64,000 bases of DNA from Clostridiales bacterium (GTDB lineage Bacteria; Bacillota; Clostridia; Oscillospirales; Acutalibacteraceae), in NCBI GenBank assembly GCA_022801595.1, contig JAAWSO010000009.1, positions 1 through 64,000 of the forward strand. Direction: 5' to 3'. Of the stretch, positions 34,000-42,616 are shown piece after piece; within the stretch, counting starts at the first letter, position 1; each line of letters starts with the position of its first letter. The notes under the pieces are model-generated. The model searched no databases. It saw only the letters and a program-made list of their open reading frames with translations, and was not told where the DNA came from. Position numbers and translations under genes: made by a program.

Positions 34000-35577
34000 A
34001 TGAAAAAAATCATTGCAGTTGGATTGGCAGTCACGGCGTTTGCCGGTGTTCTGGCCGGGTGCGGCGGGGGAGAGGCTTCTTCCACGGGTTCTGCCCTAAG
34101 CGGCTCCACACAAGCCGGCACCAAGTCCACCATGGTATTTGCAGATAGCCAGGCTCCCACCAACCTGGACCCAGCGGAAGGCTGGAACAGTTGGTATACG
34201 TCCCGCTACGGGATTACGGAAACCTTGTTTAAGCTGGATAAAAACCTTTCTGCCCAAAGCTGGCTGGCAGAAAAGGCAGAGGCTGTGGATAACACGACCT
34301 GGAAAATTACCTTGCGGGATGACGTAACCTTCCAAAACGGCAAAAAGATGACGGCGCAGTCGGTCATTGATTCCTGGAAACGTACCATGGAACGGAATGC
34401 CCGGCTCAACGAACTGCTGTTTATTGACGCCATGACCGCGGACGGCCAGGTGCTGACCATTAAGACCACCAAGCCAGTGCCATCCTTCCTTTCCAATTTG
34501 TGTGAGCCAGTGACTGGAATCCTGGATGTTTCCGCGGATACGGACCCGGCCTTACAGCCCATTGGAACCGGCCCTTACATGGCGAAGAGCTATGAGGTGA
34601 AAAAGCAGTGCGTGGTGGAGCGATACGACAACTATTGGGGCGGCAAACCGGCTTTGGAGGGCGCGACCTTCCATATCATCGCCGACACCAGCGCTCTTGC
34701 CATGGCGCAGCAAACCGGGGAGAGCGACGTATCCCTGACTATCCCCTCCACCAGTTTGTCCCTTTTTGAGAATGACAGCAACTATGTCGTAGACGGCGCC
34801 GTTGGTTCCCGTGGCCAAGTGGTGTACATGAACTTTGAAAATGAATTCTTAAAAGATCGTAATGTGCGCAAGGCGATCAGCATGGCCATTGACAAGGAAA
34901 GTTACGCCAATATCCTCAACAAAGGCGCTTCCGTGCCGGCAAACGGCTTGTTCCCGGATTCCGTAGCATTTGGCGGCAAGGATTTGGAGGGCGATTCCTT
35001 TGACACCGCCGGCGCGAAAAAACTGCTCACCGACGCCGGGTATACGGATACGGACGGCGACGGCATTTTGGAGAAAGACGGCAAAAAGCTTTCCCTTTCT
35101 CTTTCCACCTACAGCACCAAAGCGGAACTGCCCATCTTCAGTGAAGCGATGAAGTCAGCGTTTCAGGAAGTAGGCATTGGCCTGGAGCTGGACATTGGCA
35201 CCTATGACACAGTGGTGGAAAAACAGAAGAACGGCAATTTTGACTTGATGATGATCAGCTTTACCATGTGCCCTACCGGCGATCCCCAGTATTTTGCCGA
35301 CATCGCCTTTAAGACCGGCGGCAGCGCCAACTATGGCAAGTATTCCAACGCGGAGGTAGACGCCCTCATTGACCAGTTGGATCAGGAATTCGATGTGGCG
35401 AAGCGCAATACCCTATCCCAGGAGATTCAACAGAAGATTTTGGATGACGCTGGTTTTGTGGTCATCGGCCATGCGAAGTTTACCAATGTACTCAATTCCA
35501 AGGTGAAGAACTGCGAGACCAACCCCTCGGAATATTACCTGATCAATTACCAAACCACCGTGGAAGAATCAAGGTGA
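34000..35577 (+). CDS. ABC importer substrate-binding lipoprotein (NikA/OppA family)
   Basis: This 525-residue protein is exported and lipidated: its signal peptide ends at LAGC (Cys24). The mature part has the SBP_bac_5 features LDPAEGWNSWYTSRYGITETLF, VTFQNGKKMTAQSV and a mid-protein YMNFENEFLKDRNVRKAIS region. Such proteins bind peptides, nickel-chelates or metallophores on the outer face of the membrane. The SD GAGG is 9 nt from the ATG. It lies between the permeases and two ATPases of the same operon. Confidence 0.92.
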   Translation: MKKIIAVGLAVTAFAGVLAGCGGGEASSTGSALSGSTQAGTKSTMVFADSQAPTNLDPAEGWNSWYTSRYGITETLFKLDKNLSAQSWLAEKAEAVDNTTWKITLRDDVTFQNGKKMTAQSVIDSWKRTMERNARLNELLFIDAMTADGQVLTIKTTKPVPSFLSNLCEPVTGILDVSADTDPALQPIGTGPYMAKSYEVKKQCVVERYDNYWGGKPALEGATFHIIADTSALAMAQQTGESDVSLTIPSTSLSLFENDSNYVVDGAVGSRGQVVYMNFENEFLKDRNVRKAISMAIDKESYANILNKGASVPANGLFPDSVAFGGKDLEGDSFDTAGAKKLLTDAGYTDTDGDGILEKDGKKLSLSLSTYSTKAELPIFSEAMKSAFQEVGIGLELDIGTYDTVVEKQKNGNFDLMMISFTMCPTGDPQYFADIAFKTGGSANYGKYSNAEVDALIDQLDQEFDVAKRNTLSQEIQQKILDDAGFVVIGHAKFTNVLNSKVKNCETNPSEYYLINYQTTVEESR

Positions 35578-35587
35578 GGATAGCCCA

Positions 35588-36532
35588 TTGCTAGAGATTA
35601 ATGAATTGAGCGTGTCGTATTATGATGTGGAAACCGTCAAAGGCGTGAGCCTTTCCCTGGAGGCCGGGCAGATTGCCGGGTTAGTGGGGGAGAGCGGCTG
35701 CGGAAAAAGCACCTTTTTGCGGGCGGTTATGATGCTCCTGGACGAAGAATCCCGGATTGACGGAGGCTCGATTTTCTTTGAGGGCCAGGACTTGACCCAG
35801 ATGAAGGAGGAGCAGCTGCGTCGGCTGCGGGGCAATGAGATCGCAATGGTGTTTCAAAACGCCGCTTTGGCTGGGAACCCGATGAAACGGGTTCGCCATC
35901 AGTTTTATGAAACGGTTGCCAGCCATTATGGGAAGGTATCCAAGCAGGAATGCTATGCAAAAGGGGAGGAGCTTCTGCGCACCCTGCATTTTTCCGATCC
36001 CAAACGGGTGATGAAAAGCTATCCCTTTGAACTCAGCGGCGGCATGAACCAGCGGGTGGCTTTGGCGGTGGCTATGGTGAACCATCCTAAGCTGATGTTG
36101 GCCGACGAGCCCACCAGCGCTTTGGATGTGACGGTGCAGGCTCAGGTCGTCAAGCGGATGAAAGAGCTGCGGGATCAGTTTGGTACGGCGATGCTGGTGG
36201 TGACCCACAACATGGGCGTAGTGGCCCAGCTTTGCGATTTGGTGGGCGTGATGTACGGCGGTCGGATTGTGGAGTGGGGGATGGTCCAGGAAGTGCTGGA
36301 ACAGCCCAGCCATCCCTATACCCGCGCCTTAATTGAGGCTATCCCGGATATGAGCGGAGCAGACCCGAAAGGCATCCCGGGCGTGCCCCCGGATTTTACG
36401 AAACCATTGCCCGGCTGCGATTTTGCGCCCCGCTGCCCTTATGCTTCCTCAGCGTGCCAGGAACGTGTGCCGGAAAAGTGCACGGTTTCCCAAACCCATT
36501 GGGTCCTGTGTTCCCATCGGAAAGGGGCGTGA
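35588..36532 (+). CDS. ABC importer ATPase (NikD/OppD family)
   Basis: This 314-residue ATPase has Walker A GESGCGKST (about residues 34-42), signature LSGGMNQRV (about residues 150-158), Walker B LMLADEPTSALD and the oligopeptide/nickel C-terminal cysteine region (CDFAPRCPYASSAC) typical of this family. TTG at 35588 is used with AGGTGAGG upstream. The paired ATPase follows 5 nt later. Confidence 0.92.
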   Translation: MLEINELSVSYYDVETVKGVSLSLEAGQIAGLVGESGCGKSTFLRAVMMLLDEESRIDGGSIFFEGQDLTQMKEEQLRRLRGNEIAMVFQNAALAGNPMKRVRHQFYETVASHYGKVSKQECYAKGEELLRTLHFSDPKRVMKSYPFELSGGMNQRVALAVAMVNHPKLMLADEPTSALDVTVQAQVVKRMKELRDQFGTAMLVVTHNMGVVAQLCDLVGVMYGGRIVEWGMVQEVLEQPSHPYTRALIEAIPDMSGADPKGIPGVPPDFTKPLPGCDFAPRCPYASSACQERVPEKCTVSQTHWVLCSHRKGA

Positions 36533-36537
36533 AGAAG

Positions 36538-37455
36538 ATGGCGTTGTTGGAAGTCAATGGGCTATATAAGGCGTTCACTAAGGATAAGGTGAAATTTGCC
36601 GCCGTCAACCAGGTGGATCTGACCCTGGAAGAAGGGGAATGTCTGGGGCTGGTGGGGGAAAGTGGCTGCGGGAAAAGTACCACTGCTCAGTTGATTGCCC
36701 AGCTCTTGAAAGAAGATCGGGGAGAGATTTGGTTTCAAGGGAAAGATTTGCGCAAGCCAGCGAACCTAAAACTACTGCGGCGGGATATCCAGATGATTTT
36801 CCAGAATCCAACCGATTCCTTTGATCCCCGGTACAATCTGCTTTCCAGTGTGAAGCAGGGGTTGCGCTATTTTGAGAAATGCGGCAAAGAGGAGCTGGAC
36901 CAGAGAGCGAAGGAAGCGATGGCCTTTGTGGGGCTGAAGGAAAGCTATTATAAGCGGCCCATCCATAAAATGAGCGGCGGGGAATGTCAGCGCGCCGCCA
37001 TTGCCCGGGCGATTATCGCAAGTCCAAAGCTGATTATCTGCGACGAGGCTACCAGTGCGTTGGATGTTTCGGTGCAGGCGCAGATTGTGGCGTTATTGAA
37101 ACGGCTCAAACAGGAAAAGAACATGTCTTACCTGTTTATTACCCATGATTTAACGTTAGCCGCCAGCATGTGCGACCGGATTGCCGTGATGTATCAAGGG
37201 CGGATTGTGGAGACCGGAAGAACCTTGGAGATCATCCGGTCGCCCGTCCATCCTTATACTCAAATGCTGTTGTCTTGTGTGCTGCCTGCCAAAGTAGACC
37301 CGGATTTTGCGATTGCTGATTGGGAAATTCTGCGGGAACCGGCGGAGCAGGGCTGCGCCTTTTATCCCTATTGCTCCAAGGCTTCGGCTCAATGCCGGGA
37401 GAAAACACCAGCCTTAAAAGAAACGGATGGCCGACAGGCCGCCTGTTTTTATTAA
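36538..37455 (+). CDS. ABC importer ATPase (NikE/OppF family)
   Basis: This 305-residue ATPase has Walker A GESGCGKST, signature MSGGECQRA, Walker B LIICDEATSALD and a C-terminal cysteine-containing tail (CAFYPYCSKASAQC). It forms the ATPase heterodimer with the previous gene. ATG at 36538 follows AAAGGGGCGTGAAGAAG; upstream codons in this frame overlap the preceding gene. The operon ends at the terminator at 37558-37597. Confidence 0.92.
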   Translation: MALLEVNGLYKAFTKDKVKFAAVNQVDLTLEEGECLGLVGESGCGKSTTAQLIAQLLKEDRGEIWFQGKDLRKPANLKLLRRDIQMIFQNPTDSFDPRYNLLSSVKQGLRYFEKCGKEELDQRAKEAMAFVGLKESYYKRPIHKMSGGECQRAAIARAIIASPKLIICDEATSALDVSVQAQIVALLKRLKQEKNMSYLFITHDLTLAASMCDRIAVMYQGRIVETGRTLEIIRSPVHPYTQMLLSCVLPAKVDPDFAIADWEILREPAEQGCAFYPYCSKASAQCREKTPALKETDGRQAACFY

Positions 37456-37557
37456 GGTGACGGGGGCGTTTTGCTCCAGTTATCGCTGTGATCAACGCAT
37501 ACAGCAGTGGTAAGGGAATTTCAGCTTAGGAATATCATCTCCCACTAACGGGGAATC

Positions 37558-37597
37558 GAAAAAAGCACACAGGGAAATGTCCTCTGTGTGCTTTTTC
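37558..37597 (+). terminator. Terminator of the importer operon
   Basis: AAAAAGCACACAG pairs with CTGTGTGCTTTTT around GGAAATGTCCT, with an A run before and T run after. Confidence 0.9.
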
Positions 37598-37624
37598 ATT
37601 TATTGCGCCAAGGGGGCAGCCGTG

Positions 37625-37940
37625 AGCAGGAAGCCACCGTCTGAGCCGGTTGGGGAACCCATTGATCGGGCTCCCCACAGCCAAAGATTACACTGGAATT
37701 TTTGGCCTCCTCTTCCTGATCTTTTTTCTTAGGCTAGGGTTTCGTTCTCTGCGAAGAACGAACTGGGGCTCTGCCCCAACACCCTGCCACCTTTGAAAAG
37801 ATGGACGAAACTTTCACGATTGCTTTCAGGGAGCAACAGGAGCAGAGAAAAGAACCTGAGCGCGGCAGCAGGGAAGAAATTTTTTCTCAGCCAAGCGGGG
37901 AACGAGCGCACGCGCGAACGAACCGGCGGCTCGCCACCCT
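37625..37940 (+). repeat. Modular hairpin repeat, copy B
   Basis: Hairpin b is GGGGA.CCC/GGG.TCCCC with loop ATTGATC (37652-37676). Hairpin c is TTCGTTCT/AGAACGAA (37741-37762). Hairpin d is GGGGC-TCT-GCCCC (37765-37777). They are followed by the head and by the core CAAGCGGGGAACGAGCGCACGC, which ends in GGCGGCTCGCC beside the stop codon of the feoB relic. Read along the minus strand, the element begins right after that stop codon. Confidence 0.8.
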
Positions 37941-38727
37941 TAGGCGAGGCCGCAAAGGCGGGCGGCAGTGGCGACGATCAGGCACACGGTCAGCCCGATG
38001 ACTGTTGGGACAGCAAAGGAAATGGCGGTCCATTTCAAGCTTTTGCTTTCCTTTGCAATGGTCATGCAGGTGGTGGAGCAGGGCCAATGCATGAGGGAGA
38101 ATAAGATGGTGCACACAGCGGTCAGCCACGTCCAGCCATTGTTTTCCAGCAGGATTTTCAGTTCTCCTAACGCGGATAAATCCGTGAGGCTTCCTGTAGC
38201 CAGATAGGCCATGATGATGATAGGAAACACAATCTCATTGGCTGGGAATCCCAAAAGAAAGGCCATCAAAATCACACCGTCCAGGCCAAACAGATTGGCG
38301 AAAGGATCCAGAAAATTGGCGCAGTGGGATAACAGGCTGGCGTCGCCCACTGTGATGTTGGCCATGAGCCAGATGATCAGTCCGGCTGGCGCGGCCACCA
38401 TAGCGGCACGGCCCAATACAAATAGGGTACGGTCAAGAATCGAGCGCACAATCACCTTGCCTACCTGAGGGCGGCGGTAGGGAGGAAGCTCCAGGGTGAA
38501 GGAGGAGGGGACTCCCTTGAGAATGGTGACGGACAGCAGACGAGAAACCAAGAAGGTCATGAGCACGCCTAAGACAATGACCCCGGTGAGAATCAGAGTG
38601 GACAAGAGAGAATTGAGCGGGGAAATGGCGGTGCCCACGAAGAACATAGAGATAATTGCCAGAATGGTCGGGAATGCGCCACCATGGAATGGGAAACCAT
38701 ATTCTTCTCTATGAAAAAATAGAAAAT
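37940..38727 (-). pseudogene. feoB: feoB remnant, C-terminal membrane part only
   Basis: The minus-strand frame encodes the C-terminal half of a Clostridia-type FeoB iron transporter: FPTILAIISMFFVG, then SLLSTLILTGVIVLG, ELPPYRRPQVGKVIVRSILDR split over about 21 residues, GLDGVILMAFLLGFPANEI, and HWPCSTTCMTIAKE, ending in GLA and TAA. The GTPase domain and the first gate segment are absent, and no normal start or SD precedes the conserved part, so the gene is truncated at its 5' end. The breakpoint is near 38700, at the start of a normally conserved block. The frame itself is clean, so the loss may be recent or the fragment may still be expressed. No feoA is nearby. Confidence 0.8.
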
Positions 38728-38819
38728 CATGTTTTGTGAGGAATAAAAACCGATGGTTGCTCGGCAATGGATGCATATTCGAGTATCGGAAGGGGAATGG
38801 TAAGGATGAGGTGATTGTG

Positions 38820-39062
38820 ATGAATCCCATGAATGAAATGTTTGAGGACAGCGCATATTTCGGCCTGAACCAAGTGCATGGTAAACATGACGTCAAGATG
38901 TTAAAAAGAGAGTTGGACGCTTTGCCGGGCGTGACCTCAGTGAGCGTGAATCCAGAGGATAACAGTTTATCGGTGGACTATAACCGCAACGACATTTCCC
39001 GTGAAACCATTTCGCTGCACTTGCAGCAACTGGGATACTTGGAACAACCGGATAGCTTTTAA
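38820..39062 (+). CDS. HMA-fold protein without the metal-binding cysteines
   Basis: This 80-residue protein resembles heavy-metal-associated domains: a first strand and loop (FGLNQVHGKHDVKML), then LDALPGVTSVSVNPEDNSL, DYNRNDIS, and a final helix with LQQLGY. In HMA domains the loop after strand 1 carries CxxC; here it is VHGKH, so no cysteine pair is present. The SD GAGGTG is 6 nt before the ATG. It is divergent from the feoB relic, in a place where an iron-uptake locus may once have stood. Metal binding, if any, would be through the histidines. Confidence 0.65.
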   Translation: MNPMNEMFEDSAYFGLNQVHGKHDVKMLKRELDALPGVTSVSVNPEDNSLSVDYNRNDISRETISLHLQQLGYLEQPDSF

Positions 39063-39068
39063 GGATAG

Positions 39069-39101
39069 ACAAGGCTTGGAATTTCCAGGCCTTGTTTTTT
39101 T
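39069..39101. terminator. Terminator between the HMA-like gene and the kinase gene
   Basis: ACAAGGC.TGGAA with TTCCA.GCCTTGT and T7 on the plus strand; it ends the plus-strand HMA gene and overlaps the 3' end of the convergent kinase gene. Confidence 0.8.
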
Positions 39102-39636
39102 ATTCCTGGTATTGATTGGGAAAGCGAAGCGCAAGATCTTCTGGATACTCTCGATCAATCCAAAGAATGGGACAGCCATATTGTTGGCAGAGTTTGTGGT
39201 TGCGGGCATTTTCCGCAACGAGCATATTGGGAGTACAGAAGGAGTCATCCAGCCGCTGTTCGATCACGTTGGCGTGTTGTTTGATTTTCGCCATATGCCG
39301 GTTGATATAGGCTTCGGTCATAATCAAGCAGCAAAACCGGATTTCTTTTTGCTCGGATTCGTTGAAGTAATCCTTCCAGTCAAAGGGAATATAGCAGCCT
39401 TCCACAATGAGGTTTTGATGGTTTTCGATGGCGGTTTTTATGATTTCTCGAACAATCGGCCAAAGGAGTTCCGTTAATTGGGTATCATCCTCTGGAGTGA
39501 GGTGGGTGTATCCGCTGCGAATCAAACCCATTTTTAGATGATCCACTGATAGATATGGATAGTGATATCGCTCCAATAGCTGCTGGGCCAGCAGGGTTTT
39601 GCCGGTATGGGAGCATCCTGTGATTAAAAATATCAT
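39100..39636 (-). CDS. Small P-loop ATPase/kinase, adenylate-kinase-like
   Basis: This 178-residue protein starts MIFLITGCSHTGKTLLAQQL with a Walker A loop (GCSHTGKT, residues 7-14), followed by a helical lid region and VEGCYIPFDW. It resembles uncharacterised AAA/kinase-like proteins related to 2-phosphoglycerate kinase and zeta-toxin folds. No antitoxin partner is next to it. The SD AAAGGAGG is strong. The substrate is unknown. Confidence 0.7.
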   Translation of the reverse strand: MIFLITGCSHTGKTLLAQQLLERYHYPYLSVDHLKMGLIRSGYTHLTPEDDTQLTELLWPIVREIIKTAIENHQNLIVEGCYIPFDWKDYFNESEQKEIRFCCLIMTEAYINRHMAKIKQHANVIEQRLDDSFCTPNMLVAENARNHKLCQQYGCPILWIDREYPEDLALRFPNQYQE

Positions 39637-39717
39637 AAAGGTTCCTCCTTTTCTTTTTTGTTATTTTACCATAGAAATTCTTGATCTGCGAAAAGAATCG
39701 TAGGTTTTACAAAAGTG

Positions 39718-39746
39718 TTGAAAAAAATATAAAAACATGATATAAT
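39718..39746 (+). promoter_or_regulatory. Promoter of glgB
   Basis: TTGAAA (39718-39723) and a perfect TATAAT (39741-39746) with a 17-nt spacer. Confidence 0.85.
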
Positions 39747-39769
39747 TTGTAAAATAATTACAAATTATA
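39741..39769. promoter_or_regulatory. 12-bp inverted repeat covering the glgB -10 and start site, likely operator
   Basis: Arms TATAATTTGTAA and TTACAAATTATA flank AATAA. The first arm includes the -10 itself and the second reaches past the expected +1, so a bound repressor would block transcription. The spacing differs slightly from Rex boxes (TTGTTAA-4-TTAACAA), so the binding protein is not assigned. Confidence 0.65.
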
Positions 39770-39801
39770 TGGGGTTCTCAAATTGGAAAGGTGAGGATAT
39801 C

Positions 39802-41649
39802 ATGGGACATGCTGGGATAGATGGATTTTTGCACGGATATTCGGCCAATGCGTACCGGTTTATGGGGGCGCATTTGGAAAAGAAATACGGGGAATCCGGC
39901 GTCCAATTTCGGGTTTATGCGCCGAATGCCCTGTGTGTGGAGCTGATTGGCGAATGCAACGACTGGCAGGGGCAGCCGATGGAGCGGGATGAGCGGGGCG
40001 TGTACCATCTGTTTGTAGCCAAGGCTTGGGAAGGGATGATGTACAAATACCGGGTGCATCAAAAGGATGGCAAGGTGTTGGACCGTTCCGACCCCTTTGG
40101 ATTTTGTACGGAACTGCGTCCGGCCAGCGCGTCCATTGTGGCGGATTTAGACCGTTTTTCCTTTGACGACCGGGCGTGGATGGATGCCCGGAATGTGGGG
40201 TATCGTCAGCCTGTGAACATTTATGAGCTTCACTTTGGCTCCTGGCGCAAAAAGCCTCTGGAGGATCGAGAACAGGGGGATCAGGAGGGCTGGTATTCCT
40301 ATGTGGAATTGTGCGACGAACTGATCGGATATCTCCAGGAAAATCATTTTACCCATGTGGAACTGCTGCCTTTGAGCGAGCATCCATTCGACGGTTCCTG
40401 GGGCTATCAGGTATCCGGCTATTTCAGCGTCACATCCCGGTATGGCCGGCCGGAGGAGCTGCAATATTTTGTGGATCAATGCCATCAGCATCAAATTGGA
40501 GTCATTATGGATTTTGTGCCGGTGCATTTTGTGGTCAACGATTTTGCCCTGTGGCATTTTGACGGTACGCCGCTGTACGAGTACGAGTTTGACGATGTAG
40601 CCTATAGTGAGTGGGGAACCTGCAACTTTAATTTCTTCCAGCCGATGGTACATAGCTTTTTGATGTCGGCAGCGAATTTTTGGCTGGATGTGTTCCATGT
40701 GGACGGCCTGCGGATGGACGCGATCAATCACGCGATTTATTGGCAGGGCGATTCCAGCCGGGGCACCAATATTGGCGCGGTGGAATTTTTGCAAAAGATG
40801 AACGCCCGGCTCCATCAGCTCCACCAGGGGATCATGCTGATTGCGGAGGATTCCTCCAATTTTTTGAAGGTGACGGCGCCGGTCGCTTACGACGGACTGG
40901 GATTTGATTACAAATGGGATTTGGGCTGGATGAACGACACCTTAAGCTATTTTTCCCTGCCTCCATCCCAGCGCCCTGGCCGGCATCACCAGTTGACCTT
41001 TTCCATGAGCTATTTTTATAACGAGCTGTTTTTGCTGCCCTTGTCCCACGATGAGGTGGTGCATGGGAAGAAGTCCATTGTAGACAAAATGTATGGCGCT
41101 TATGAAGAAAAATTTGCCCAGTGCCGGACGTTGTATACCTATCTCTTTACCCACCCGGGGAAAAAGCTGAATTTCATGGGCAATGAGCTGGGGCATTTCC
41201 GGGAGTGGGATGAAAACCAAGAGTTGGACTGGAATCTGCTCCGTTATCCCATGCACGATTCCTTCCGGGAATATTTTAAGGCGTTAGCGCGTCTGTATCA
41301 GACGGAGCCGGCCTTGTATCAGGAAGAATACCACCCGGACAGTTTCCAATGGCTGGACGCGGATAACAGCGCGCAATGCGTCTACACCTACCTGCGGAAG
41401 GCGGGGGATCAGGAGCTCTTGGTGGTCATCAATGGTTCCGATTGCCATTATCCAAAGTTCCGCGTTGGGCTGGAAATGCCGGTGGAAGCGGTGGAACTTC
41501 TCAACAGCGACGCTTTTTGCTACAGCGGAGGCGGCCATGTCAATGAGGGTACGCTTCATTCCCGCCGCATCCCCAACAAGAAATGGCCCTATTCTTTGGA
41601 AATTGATTTGGCCGCCTATGGCAGTGGTATCTTCCGTTTAAACCGATAA
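39802..41649 (+). CDS. glgB: 1,4-alpha-glucan branching enzyme
   Basis: GlgB makes alpha-1,6 branches in glycogen. This 615-residue protein has an N-terminal CBM48-type domain (about residues 20-110, RVYAPNALCVELIGECNDWQ), the GH13 barrel with the nucleophile Asp306 in GLRMDAI, the acid/base Glu349 in LIAEDS, and LSHDEVVHGK, followed by a C-terminal beta domain. ATG at 39802 is chosen because AAAGGTGAGG lies upstream; ATG at 39769 sits within the operator dyad. No other glycogen gene (glgC, glgA, glgP) is adjacent, so it is a single-gene unit with its own promoter and terminator. Confidence 0.93.
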   Translation: MGHAGIDGFLHGYSANAYRFMGAHLEKKYGESGVQFRVYAPNALCVELIGECNDWQGQPMERDERGVYHLFVAKAWEGMMYKYRVHQKDGKVLDRSDPFGFCTELRPASASIVADLDRFSFDDRAWMDARNVGYRQPVNIYELHFGSWRKKPLEDREQGDQEGWYSYVELCDELIGYLQENHFTHVELLPLSEHPFDGSWGYQVSGYFSVTSRYGRPEELQYFVDQCHQHQIGVIMDFVPVHFVVNDFALWHFDGTPLYEYEFDDVAYSEWGTCNFNFFQPMVHSFLMSAANFWLDVFHVDGLRMDAINHAIYWQGDSSRGTNIGAVEFLQKMNARLHQLHQGIMLIAEDSSNFLKVTAPVAYDGLGFDYKWDLGWMNDTLSYFSLPPSQRPGRHHQLTFSMSYFYNELFLLPLSHDEVVHGKKSIVDKMYGAYEEKFAQCRTLYTYLFTHPGKKLNFMGNELGHFREWDENQELDWNLLRYPMHDSFREYFKALARLYQTEPALYQEEYHPDSFQWLDADNSAQCVYTYLRKAGDQELLVVINGSDCHYPKFRVGLEMPVEAVELLNSDAFCYSGGGHVNEGTLHSRRIPNKKWPYSLEIDLAAYGSGIFRLNR

Positions 41650-41724
41650 ATAAGAATCCGCCCAAAGAAGGGGAAGTCTGGTTTTCTGCCCGATCAGTTG
41701 TGATACCAAACGTCTTTTGCAGGA

Positions 41725-41752
41725 AGAGACCAATTTGAATTGGTCTCTTTTT
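41725..41752 (+). terminator. Terminator after glgB
   Basis: AGAGACCAATT and AATTGGTCTCT around TG, then T5. Confidence 0.9.
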
Positions 41753-42134
41753 CTTTTTGTTGGAACGAAAGGAACCCTTCGGCGATTGCCAAGGGGTTCG
41801 GAGTGATCCATCGTCTGTTTTATTCTCTTAGAGTTCTCTCAAAATCAACGGATCCATAGTACGCTTTCCAATATGTCTATGGGTTTCATTCTATTTCCCT
41901 GTCCAATTCTACTGTTTTCTACAGAATCTGTAATTCCAGCTTCTTCTCTGCTTTTCTTCCGTTGAACAGCCAACATAATTTGGTTTTTCCATAAGTCAGC
42001 ACCTTGCTTCTGTATCTCTCAATTTTATGATATTCCTTTTCCCATTCTTTCCAATCTTAAAATAGCAAAATTATCCTGATTTTTCTAGAATTAGTGAAAA
42101 ATAATTAAGATTTTTGTTGGAAAAGGATTGTTTA
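41753..42134. other. Gene-free AT-rich stretch
   Basis: About 380 bases between the glgB and pyrI terminators hold no reading frame with family resemblance or SD. One inverted pair GAACCC.T/A.GGGGTTC lies near 41770-41800. I see nothing else. Confidence 0.5.
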
Positions 42135-42162
42135 TAAAAAAAGCCGCTCCCGGCTTGCGGCT
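42135..42162 (-). terminator. Terminator of the pyrB-pyrI operon
   Basis: On the minus strand GCCGC and GCGGC close around AAGCCGGGA and are followed by T7. Confidence 0.75.
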
Positions 42163-42184
42163 GGAAGGCGGCGAATGGTTTTGT

Positions 42185-42613
42185 TTAGTTTTTTGGTTTG
42201 TATTTTTGCTCGCAGTAAATGCAGCGGTAAATCTGTTTTTCCGGGTCGGAAAGCTGAAACACCTGGTCGATGCCCTGTTCAATGGAAGTGATGCAGCGGG
42301 GGTTTTTGCAGGAAACCACATTACGTACGGTTTCTGGAAGCACTAGGTTTTTCTTTTCGATGATTTCCCCATTGTCAATAATGTTCACCGTGATGTTGCA
42401 GTCCAGGAAGCCCAGTACATCCATGTCCAAGTCCAACATGCCGTCAATCTTGATGATGTCCTTTTTTCCCATTTGGTTGCTTTTGGCGTTCTTGATAATC
42501 GCCACGCTGCAATCCAGTTTGTCCAGCTCCAGGTATTTGTACAGCGCCATGCAGCTTCCAGCTTTGATGTGGTCGATCACAATACCTTTGGTCAGGCTGT
42601 CTACGTTCAACAT
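42185..42613 (-). CDS. pyrI: Aspartate carbamoyltransferase regulatory subunit
   Basis: PyrI binds nucleotides and gives allosteric control to PyrB. The 142-residue protein has the nucleotide-binding N-domain and a zinc domain with Cys102 and Cys107 (CKNPRC) and Cys131 and Cys134 (CIYC). It starts 3 nt after the pyrB stop. PyrI-containing ATCase is known in several Clostridia, unlike Bacillus, whose enzyme is unregulated. Confidence 0.95.
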   Translation of the reverse strand: MLNVDSLTKGIVIDHIKAGSCMALYKYLELDKLDCSVAIIKNAKSNQMGKKDIIKIDGMLDLDMDVLGFLDCNITVNIIDNGEIIEKKNLVLPETVRNVVSCKNPRCITSIEQGIDQVFQLSDPEKQIYRCIYCEQKYKPKN

Positions 42614-42616
42614 AAG

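Noticed and set aside
37940-38896. Full-length membrane protein gene from 38896
   Set aside because: The N-terminal 60 residues have no family resemblance and overlap the HMA-like gene and its SD; the conserved part is only the FeoB C-terminal half.
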